Source: JAPLHV01 sp964464245
GTDB taxonomy: Bacteria; Caldisericota; JANLFM01
Length of the DNA: 7,709 nucleotides
Direction of reading: 5' to 3'
NCBI GenBank assembly: GCA_964464245.1
Contig: CAYXFH010000048.1
Span: forward strand, 1 to 7,709
Shown here piece by piece: positions 1 to 5,180 of this stretch (position 1 is its first letter; every line of letters begins with the position of its first letter). Below the pieces are notes generated by a model, which was given only the letters and a program-made list of their open reading frames with translations, did not search any database and was not told the DNA's origin. The translations under genes and the position numbers were made by a program.

Positions 1-72
1 GGCAGTTTTTGCGATGTTCTGCCAAAGTACGATGATCGTCTTCCCAAGCGTTTCCAAGAGTGGGAAATGTAG
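1..72 (+). CDS. 3' end of an unidentified gene (partial)
   Basis: The first frame of the window is open from base 1 to a TAG at 70-72. It encodes 23 residues ending in RLPKRFQEWEM, with a charged, soluble, protein-like composition. The stop lies 46 bases before the start of the transketolase-family gene on the same strand, so the two could be co-transcribed. The fragment is too short to name a family. It could also be a chance open frame, and the only support is composition and position. Confidence 0.4.
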   Translation, partial: GSFCDVLPKYDDRLPKRFQEWEM

Positions 73-101
73 AGAGAGGCAAGTCCAAGTAAGAATTCCA
101 C

Positions 102-108
102 AAAGGAG
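102..108 (+). promoter_or_regulatory. Ribosome binding site fixing the transketolase start at 119
   Basis: The purine-rich AAAGGAG lies 10 bases before the ATG at 119-121. It selects this ATG over an in-frame ATG at 14 whose extra residues do not look like protein. A good initiation site here, and none before the GTG at 365, indicates that the gene originally began at 119. Confidence 0.6.
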
Positions 109-118
109 AACTGTATTC

Positions 119-304
119 ATGCAAGATAGCCTGCGACAGCAAGCCTCTGTTTCATCGGCTCTGCCGTTCTGGGAGAAGCCCCAGGACCTTGTAGACCGGT
201 TCCTCGACATCTCCCTCACTTACCGTCAGGGCGGCCATCATGGGGCATCTCGCTCCACGTTCCATATCCTGCTGGCTGCCCTGCTTTCGGGCGTCGCGCC
301 CTAG
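119..304 (+). pseudogene. N-terminal fragment of a transketolase-family gene, cut off by an in-frame TAG
   Basis: This segment encodes 61 residues from ATG 119 to TAG 302-304, preceded by AAAGGAG. The stretch DRFLDISLTYRQGGHHGASR followed by HILLAALLSG matches the N-terminal helix and Gly-His loop of transketolases, where the GH-x-G element helps bind the thiamine diphosphate or substrate phosphate side. It is in exactly the same frame as the long open frame ending at 2476. Between them lie only TAG (302-304), three sense codons (His-Leu-Arg), and TAA (314-316). After the TAA the frame resumes with RFGDRFILSAGH, the next conserved transketolase block. No bases appear gained or lost, so two point mutations to nonsense codons are the simplest explanation. 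Alone, this piece cannot be active. The alternatives are stop-codon readthrough or sequence error. Confidence 0.75.
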
Positions 305-364
305 CACCTCCGCTAACCCAGCCCACGCTTTGGTGACCGCTTCATCCTCTCTGCCGGTCACACC

Positions 365-2476
365 GTGCCCTTGGTCTACTCCGCTATGGCCGTCCTGAGC
401 GAGGCTTTGCGCACCCAACACCAACGCACCGGCGACTCGCGCTTCCAAGCAAAAGTGGACTTGGTCTACCCGGAAGACCTGGTGTTTCTTCGACGGCGCG
501 GTGGTCTTCCCGGTCACGCCGAGTTCTCCGGGAAGACGCTCTTTCTGAAATTCAACACGGGTCCTTCCGGACATGGGTTCCCGGCTGCGGTGGGGGAAGC
601 CTTCGCCCTTCAACGAGCCGGTTGCCGCCAAGTCCGGGTCTTTATGCTGGAGGGAGATGTTGCTCTTACTCCAGGAGCTGTTCACGAGAGCAAGAACTCA
701 GCCTGGGCTTTGGGTTTGGACAATCTCTTTCTTCTAATCGATTGGAACGATTTCGGCATCGACGACAACCGACTCTCTGACACGGTCCACGGAACTCCAG
801 TGGACTGGTTTGCCCCCTACGGCTGGCGGGTGGAGGGAACCGAGCAGGGTTCTCATTTCCCAAGCGTGACTGAAGTGTTGAAGAACTTAGTGGAAGGGGA
901 GAACCCGCAACGAGTTCCCTCGGTTGGCTGGTTCAAGACGCGCAAAGGCCGAGGCTATGGCATCTATGACAACAAATCGCACGGCTCACCCCATCCACCC
1001 AACTCCTCACCGTACTGGGAGACCAAACGCCCCTTTCAGGAGAAATATGGCGTTCAGTTTGCGGGCTTTGGCGAACCGGTTCCAGACAATGAGGAAGACT
1101 TTCGCCGGCAAACGCTCGACAACCTATCCGTTGTCAGCGATGTCCTCCATCGAGATGATGAGCTCTGCCGGTACTTGGCGGAGACTCTGGCTGATCTTGG
1201 CGATAGAGTCCCCCAGGAAATACCCTCCTGCCAGGTCGGAAAAGGGCGGAACCCGTACCACGACCCTCGACTCTTTGATTTTCGACAATACCCTTCCGAA
1301 TTGTTTGCGAAACCCGGAGAAAAAACTCCCAATCGCGCCGCGCTGGCAAGATTCGGCGCTTGGGTCAATGCATTCGGAGAGAAAGAGTACAAACGGCCAT
1401 TGTTCATTGCTTGTTCGGCTGATTTGGCCGAATCCACCAACATCGCTGGTTTCGCCAAGAAATGGGGCGATTTTGCCGGCTACGGCGTTTTCGGCGCCTA
1501 TTCCAATCCCCAAGGGGTGCTCCTGCCGCAGGAGATTACCGAGTTCGCCAACGCTGGGATTATGGTCGGTTTGGCCTCGGTCAACCTGGCTCGTGATCCC
1601 TTCCGGGAGTTTGATGGATTCTGGGGGGCTTGCTCCACCTATGGCTCGTTTGCTTATCTTAAGTACGGGATGATGCGTCTATTCAGCCAAATGGCACAAG
1701 ATTGCCCGTTGCAGATGGGGAAAGTGATATGGGTGGCCGGCCACTCTGGCCCGGAAACTGCCGACGATTCGCGCACTCACTTCGGCATCTTCGAGCCGGG
1801 AGTCACCCAACTTTTCCCGAAAGGACAAGTGCTCAACCTTCACCCCTGGGAGCACAACGAGGTGCCGGTAGTCTTGGGCGCCGCCTTGGCCACGGAGGTT
1901 CCGATCATCGTACTGCACCTGACCCGCCCGCCGATCGCCATCCCCGATCGTGAGAAACTGGGGCTGCCGTCTCATTTCGAGGCGGCGCGAGGAGCTTATT
2001 TGATCCGAGATTTCGACACCGGTGCAGCGCCGATGGGAACAATCATCGTGCAGGGAACCTCCACTACTGACCAAGTGATCAAATGTTTGCCTTTACTAGG
2101 ACATGCTGTTGCCAACTGTCAAGGGTCGGGTAGTCAAGATGATTTGAATGTGCGCATCGTGGCGGCTATCAGCTACGAACTCTTCCAGCGGCAGGATGCC
2201 GCCTACCGGGAGGCGATCCTCCCCTGGGCTGGGTGGTTGGACTCGATGGTGATCACTTCCGAGGCTTTGGCCAATATGAACGATTGGATCTCCTCGGCGG
2301 TGGCGCGAGACTACAGTGTGTCTTCTGATTGGGACAATCGCTGGCGCAGCGGCGGAAAGTTGGAGGAAGTGTTGGATGAGGCACACCTTACCCAACCTTA
2401 CTTGATGGCCGCGATCGAGCGTTTCGTCCGGGAGAGGCCGCAACGATTGGCCCGTTTGCGGGCGGTCTCTCCATAG
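365..2476 (+). CDS. Transketolase-family enzyme, main open part of an interrupted gene
   Basis: This is a thiamine diphosphate-dependent transketolase or E1-like enzyme that would move two-carbon ketol units between sugar phosphates in the cytoplasm. From the nominal GTG at 365 it has 703 residues; the uninterrupted frame from 119 would give about 785. The frame is actually open from 317, and residues encoded before the GTG (RFGDRFILSAGH) are conserved family sequence, so GTG 365 is an internal Val codon with no ribosome binding site. Visible elements are FNTGPSGHGFPAAVGEA (about 62-78), the TPP/Mg site LEGDVALTPGAVHE (about 95-108) with the distal WND at about 127, and a pyrimidine-domain block QEITEFANAGIMVG whose Glu 393 is the likely cofactor-activating glutamate. 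A late THFGIFEPG block followed by HPWEHNEVP also fits. The TPP motif reads GDV rather than GDG. The rest of the frame is intact, so the nonsense codons upstream look recent. The gene converges on the minus-strand membrane protein gene. The family assignment is firm; the sugar substrate and whether the gene works are uncertain. Confidence 0.85.
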   Translation: MPLVYSAMAVLSEALRTQHQRTGDSRFQAKVDLVYPEDLVFLRRRGGLPGHAEFSGKTLFLKFNTGPSGHGFPAAVGEAFALQRAGCRQVRVFMLEGDVALTPGAVHESKNSAWALGLDNLFLLIDWNDFGIDDNRLSDTVHGTPVDWFAPYGWRVEGTEQGSHFPSVTEVLKNLVEGENPQRVPSVGWFKTRKGRGYGIYDNKSHGSPHPPNSSPYWETKRPFQEKYGVQFAGFGEPVPDNEEDFRRQTLDNLSVVSDVLHRDDELCRYLAETLADLGDRVPQEIPSCQVGKGRNPYHDPRLFDFRQYPSELFAKPGEKTPNRAALARFGAWVNAFGEKEYKRPLFIACSADLAESTNIAGFAKKWGDFAGYGVFGAYSNPQGVLLPQEITEFANAGIMVGLASVNLARDPFREFDGFWGACSTYGSFAYLKYGMMRLFSQMAQDCPLQMGKVIWVAGHSGPETADDSRTHFGIFEPGVTQLFPKGQVLNLHPWEHNEVPVVLGAALATEVPIIVLHLTRPPIAIPDREKLGLPSHFEAARGAYLIRDFDTGAAPMGTIIVQGTSTTDQVIKCLPLLGHAVANCQGSGSQDDLNVRIVAAISYELFQRQDAAYREAILPWAGWLDSMVITSEALANMNDWISSAVARDYSVSSDWDNRWRSGGKLEEVLDEAHLTQPYLMAAIERFVRERPQRLARLRAVSP

Positions 2477-2522
2477 GAAGAATGTACGGATTGCATTGGA
2501 CGCGCTGCCGCGAGCTATCCAC

Positions 2523-2546
2523 AGGGGCGCGGCATGCCGCGCCCCT
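2523..2546. repeat. 24-bp perfect GC-rich palindrome, possible bidirectional terminator
   Basis: The arm AGGGGCGCGGCA is followed directly by its exact reverse complement, with the centre between 2534 and 2535. It lies 46 bases after the transketolase stop and 3 bases beyond the stop of the convergent membrane protein gene. It would fold into a very stable hairpin in either transcript. No run of T follows on either strand, so it is not a textbook intrinsic terminator. The composition resembles the short GC-rich palindromes dispersed in some environmental bacterial genomes. Both a REP-like repeat and a 3'-end hairpin role are compatible with what is seen. Confidence 0.7.
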
Positions 2547-2549
2547 ATC

Positions 2550-3647
2550 TTACGTTTCGGGTGGGTGGGCCGGGCGCGCCTGCCGGAAGAGGCGCTCCCG
2601 ACTGGCTAAGAAGAGGAAACAAGCCCCGCCAGCGAGCAAGGTGAGGTAATAGATGAGGAAGCGCCACAGGGCAGTGAAGAGACCGAGGAACTGAGTTGGA
2701 ACCCAGGTCATGAAGAGCGTGGCGAAACCCAATTCCGAGGCGCCGCTTCCACCGGGAGTAGGGGAGAGGGAGACCAGGGCGTTGAGCACAGCCTGACCGA
2801 GGAAGGTCTCCAGGAAGGGGTGGGGGATTGCCAGGCTGTCCAAAAGGATCGGCGCCACCGAGTAGAAGGCCACCCAGTAGACGACGATAGAGAGAGCTGC
2901 CCAGATCAGGTTGGCCCATCCCAGGGTGAAGAGAATGCGGGCGGCCGATCCCATCTTATGCAACTCTCCCAGGAACCAGTTCCAGAAGTGAGCGAAGCGT
3001 TCCCGCCGCAGCAAGACGCGCATCGGCCAAGCGGCCAAGAGACGCTGGTAGCTGCCTGGCGAGCGCCGCCAGAGAAAGAAGAGGAGGATCAGCGCAACCA
3101 AGGCGCCCAGAAGGAAGAAAGGCAGGTTGAGGATGCGCTGCCACGTTTCGCTCAAAGAGATCCCTTGCCGGAAGATGGCCAGGAAGATCGGGAAGAGCAC
3201 CGTGAAGATGATCGCCGAGAGGGTCAGTCGAGCGGTGACTACCATTGCAGCAGACCCCGGAGAGACACCTTTGCGGCTAAGCAGGTAGATGAAGAGGGGC
3301 GGACCGCCGGCTAGGAAGGGGGTCAGGTAGGAGACGAAATTGGCTGCCAGATTGGCCGAGAGAGTCCAGCCAAAGGGGAGGTTAGCGCCGATCCCACGCA
3401 GGAGGAACCAGTTGGCCAGAGCGTCGAGGAGCCAGGTGACAGCGGAAACCAGGGCGGCCAGCAGGAACCAGGAGAGTTGAACCTGAGGCAGTTGGGAAAA
3501 GACAGCTAAATTGCCTGTCCAGTAGAGCAATAAATATAGACTGGCGGCGGAGATTGCAAAGACCGCCAAGATCCGCCAGACGAAGATCCAGCGGCTTACG
3601 CTCCAGCCAGCCGCTTTCCCTTCCGGCTTGGTGGTTGATTGGCTCAT
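2550..3647 (-). CDS. LPG-synthase transmembrane region / UPF0104 (YbhN, AglD-like) membrane protein
   Basis: This is a 365-residue polytopic inner-membrane protein of the family related to the N-terminal flippase part of MprF, YbhN and AglD. Members are linked to lipid or lipid-linked glycan handling, but the exact substrate here is unknown. Hydrophobic segments fall at about 24-44, 60-85, 97-122, 132-160, 174-193, 238-265, 281-297 and 323-349, with a short basic N-terminus. The signature SPTPGGSGASELGF (about 295-308) matches the conserved P-x-PGG-x-G-x-x-E motif of the family, and the LTPFLAGGPP block at about 108-117 is its N-terminal counterpart. There is no C-terminal aminoacyl-transferase domain, so it is not a full lysyl-phosphatidylglycerol synthase. 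The ATG at 3647 overlaps the stop of the upstream nitrilase gene by four bases (ATGA), so translation is probably coupled and the two form an operon. The length is typical for single-domain members. Confidence 0.88.
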   Translation of the reverse strand: MSQSTTKPEGKAAGWSVSRWIFVWRILAVFAISAASLYLLLYWTGNLAVFSQLPQVQLSWFLLAALVSAVTWLLDALANWFLLRGIGANLPFGWTLSANLAANFVSYLTPFLAGGPPLFIYLLSRKGVSPGSAAMVVTARLTLSAIIFTVLFPIFLAIFRQGISLSETWQRILNLPFFLLGALVALILLFFLWRRSPGSYQRLLAAWPMRVLLRRERFAHFWNWFLGELHKMGSAARILFTLGWANLIWAALSIVVYWVAFYSVAPILLDSLAIPHPFLETFLGQAVLNALVSLSPTPGGSGASELGFATLFMTWVPTQFLGLFTALWRFLIYYLTLLAGGACFLFLASRERLFRQARPAHPPET

Positions 3648-4429
3648 TCGCGGTAAAAAGGCAACTCCCGGCGCGTCTTCTCTACCAGGGACAAATCCAG
3701 CTCGGTGGCCACCAGCGTCTCCCGGCTGCGCCCCTGCAACAACAGCTCACCTGTCGGACTGACGATGCAGGAACTGCCGAAGTAGGAAAATGGCTGGGGG
3801 GGAGGATCCATCCCGACCCGGTTGCAGCCGCAGACGAAGCACTGGCTTTCGATAGCTCTGGCTTGCAGGAGAGTCAACCAGTGGTGTTCGCGCGGGGCGG
3901 GGAACTGGGCCGGCAGGAGAATCATGCGGACACCTGCCTGGCGTAGATGTTGAAATTCCTGCGGGTGTCGCAGGTCGAAACAGATCAGAACTCCCAGATT
4001 GCCCCAGGGAGTCTCGATCGGGATCGGCTCACTCTGCCCGGGTTGAAAAAAACGATCCTCACCGATAATATGAAAGAGATGCCGCTTGCGGTAGCTGCCC
4101 AAGATCTGACCGGATGGATCGAACAGGAAAGACGTGTTGAAGAGCTTGGAGTCAAAGACTTCCGGGATGGAGCCGGCAAGGATGTGGAGGTGGTAGCGTT
4201 GCGCCCACTGGGAGAGAAGGGTTAGGGTGCGCCGGTAGGTGCGGCCGGCCAATTCCAGAAAGTTTTCACGCCAAATGAAGCCGGTGCTCCACATCTCCGG
4301 GAGCATGGCCAGATCTGCTTTGAGGTTAGCGCAACCTTCCAGGCACTTGCGGGCGGTATTGCAGTTCACCTCCCAATCACCGACCGCGACATCCATCTGG
4401 ATCAGCGAAATGCGCAGCGTATCTCTCAT
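3644..4429 (-). CDS. Carbon-nitrogen hydrolase (nitrilase superfamily, omega-amidase/YafV-like)
   Basis: This is a cytoplasmic amidohydrolase of about 261 residues that hydrolyses a carbon-nitrogen bond, most likely in a small amide. The nitrilase triad is visible: Glu 45 in LPEMWSTGF, Lys 115 in YRKRHLF, and nucleophile Cys 150 in ICFDLRHPQEF. The LPEMW-S-TGF and KRHLF contexts resemble the omega-amidase group (YafV, NIT2), which clears alpha-keto acid amides formed by glutamine transaminases; this subgroup call is an inference. The frame is open back to an ATG at 4531, but the family begins at the RISLIQMD strand. A GAGGAG lies just before tandem ATGs at 4432 and 4429, and 4429 has the better spacing. 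Its stop overlaps the start of the membrane protein gene (ATGA). It diverges from the DJ-1/PfpI gene. Confidence 0.9.
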   Translation of the reverse strand: MRDTLRISLIQMDVAVGDWEVNCNTARKCLEGCANLKADLAMLPEMWSTGFIWRENFLELAGRTYRRTLTLLSQWAQRYHLHILAGSIPEVFDSKLFNTSFLFDPSGQILGSYRKRHLFHIIGEDRFFQPGQSEPIPIETPWGNLGVLICFDLRHPQEFQHLRQAGVRMILLPAQFPAPREHHWLTLLQARAIESQCFVCGCNRVGMDPPPQPFSYFGSSCIVSPTGELLLQGRSRETLVATELDLSLVEKTRRELPFYRE

Positions 4430-4455
4430 CATTTCTCCTCTTCTCTCGTCTCGTC

Positions 4456-4461
4456 TACAAT
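4456..4461 (+). promoter_or_regulatory. Candidate -10 element for the DJ-1/PfpI gene
   Basis: TACAAT is a close match to TATAAT and sits about 10 bases before a GGAGG ribosome binding site (4471-4475), which is itself 10 bases from the ATG at 4486. The -35 position 17 bases upstream holds only TTCTCC, a weak match. It almost coincides with the candidate -10 on the opposite strand, so the two directions may compete. Confidence 0.3.
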
Positions 4462-4485
4462 AACAAAAACGGAGGTCTTGTCCAA
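4457..4485 (-). promoter_or_regulatory. Candidate sigma-70-type promoter for the nitrilase operon
   Basis: On the minus strand a TTGGAC (4485-4480) is followed after 17 bases by TATTGT (4462-4457). The spacing is ideal but each hexamer is only a partial match to consensus. Transcription would begin about 20 bases before the GAGGAG ribosome binding site of the nitrilase gene. The region is short and divergent, so a promoter must lie near here, but this exact site is a guess from sequence alone. Confidence 0.3.
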
Positions 4486-5088
4486 ATGAAAAGAAGGCTG
4501 GAAGGCATTTCTGTACTATCGGTGGTCTCACCGGAGGAGTTTAATGACGACGAATACGCACTTCCCCGGCGTATCCTGGAGGAAGAAGGAGCGTTGGTCA
4601 GGACGGCCAGCACTCGTCCAGGGCAGGCCAAAGGGATGTTCGGCAGTGTTGTTGAGCCGGAGCTGATCCTTGACCAGGTGGATCCAGAACAGTTCCAGGC
4701 GATAACCATCGCCGGCGGTTCGGGATCGCCCCGTCATCTCTGGGACCATGCTCCCTTGGTAGAGCTGGTCCGCCGGTTTGACCAGGCCGGAAAGGTGGTA
4801 GCAGCGATCTGTCTCTCACCGGTTGTACTGGCTGAAGCTGGACTGTTAAAGGGTTTGCCGGCCACTGTCTACCGCTCGCCGAAGGCCATCGAACGGCTCG
4901 TCTCGCTGGGCGCCGTCTGCCAAGATGAAGAGGTCGTTCGTAACGGCCGTATCCTTACCGGCAGGGACCCGCAGGCCGCGAAAGCGTATGGAGAGGCTTT
5001 GGCGCAAACCATCTGGGAAGAAGTGCTTGGACACGCTGCCACAGGCTGTTGGCCCATTATGGGGACAGATTTAAATCTGTCCCCATAA
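4486..5088 (+). CDS. DJ-1/PfpI-family protein with a repeat-derived C-terminus
   Basis: This is a class I glutamine amidotransferase-like protein of 200 residues, whose relatives act as glyoxalases, deglycase-like or stress proteins, or peptidases. The N-terminal strand ISVLSVVSPEEFNDDEY carries the expected acidic residue (Glu 23), ITIAGGSGSPRHLW (about 73-86) matches the GG loop, and the nucleophile elbow is AAICLSPVVLA with Cys 109. The usual His after the Cys is Leu here, which argues against a simple Cys-His protease. The block RNGRILTGRDPQAAKAYGEAL is the standard C-terminal strand and helix. The fold should end near GEALAQTIWEEVLG; the following 18 or so residues, ending GTDLNLSP, come largely from a palindromic repeat that also supplies the TAA. 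GGAGG at 4471-4475 supports the start. The gene is divergent from the nitrilase gene. Enzyme activity and substrate are not determined. Confidence 0.85.
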   Translation: MKRRLEGISVLSVVSPEEFNDDEYALPRRILEEEGALVRTASTRPGQAKGMFGSVVEPELILDQVDPEQFQAITIAGGSGSPRHLWDHAPLVELVRRFDQAGKVVAAICLSPVVLAEAGLLKGLPATVYRSPKAIERLVSLGAVCQDEEVVRNGRILTGRDPQAAKAYGEALAQTIWEEVLGHAATGCWPIMGTDLNLSP

Positions 5089-5090
5089 TG
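5055..5090. repeat. 36-bp perfect palindrome (REP-like) over the DJ-1/PfpI stop codon
   Basis: The arm CATTATGGGGACAGATTT is followed at once by its exact reverse complement, with the centre between 5072 and 5073. The right arm contains the TAA stop of the DJ-1/PfpI gene at 5086-5088. GGGGACAGATTT-type palindromes recur in many environmental bacterial genomes and resemble REP elements moved by RAYT (IS200/IS605-like Y1) transposases; that link is from general knowledge. No transposase lies in the window. It may also serve as a 3' hairpin for the transcript. Confidence 0.85.
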
Positions 5091-5096
5091 TAGCGT

Positions 5097-5110
5097 AATC
5101 TGTCCCCATA
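5097..5110 (+). repeat. Partial third copy of the palindrome arm
   Basis: The 14 bases AATCTGTCCCCATA repeat exactly positions 5074-5087 of the palindrome, 23 bases downstream. Both copies run on towards a GCG (ATAATGTAGCG against ATAGCG). This looks like a partial duplication or the remnant of a second element. It lies in the 92-base gap before glmS, in which I see no convincing promoter. Confidence 0.7.
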
Positions 5111-5167
5111 GCGTCCGGGACATTGGACCATGGACCGCCTTTCCCCAGGATGAAGCGGCCTAAGCAG

Positions 5168-5174
5168 AGAGGAG
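5168..5174 (+). promoter_or_regulatory. Ribosome binding site of glmS
   Basis: AGAGGAG ends six bases before the ATG at 5181. This start places the catalytic cysteine at position 2, as required in this family. Confidence 0.7.
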
Positions 5175-5180
5175 AATCGC

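Noticed and set aside
365..367. GTG as the true transketolase start
   Set aside because: Conserved family residues (RFGDRFILSAGH) are encoded in frame just before it, no Shine-Dalgarno precedes it, and a good start with AAAGGAG exists at 119.
152..685. Minus-strand open frame covering the region of the two transketolase stops
   Set aside because: The plus strand shows transketolase motifs on both sides of the stops; the antisense product has no recognisable domain and overlaps the conserved coding strand.
924..1673. Plus-strand open frame of 249 codons within the transketolase
   Set aside because: It is an out-of-frame shadow of conserved transketolase sequence, with Arg/Ser/Pro-rich composition and no ribosome binding site.
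2820..3314. Plus-strand open frame of 164 codons opposite the membrane protein
   Set aside because: Its Glu/Arg/Gln-rich sequence is the antisense image of hydrophobic membrane helices, with no domain or start signal.
4433..4531. N-terminal extension of the nitrilase from the ATG at 4531
   Set aside because: The extra 33 residues are Cys/Arg/Phe-rich and unlike the family, they would overlap the divergent DJ-1/PfpI gene, and GAGGAG supports a start at 4429-4432.
5089..5180. glmS ribozyme or other riboswitch upstream of glmS
   Set aside because: The gap is only 92 bases, much of it repeat, and I see no ribozyme core; that element is also mainly known from Firmicutes.
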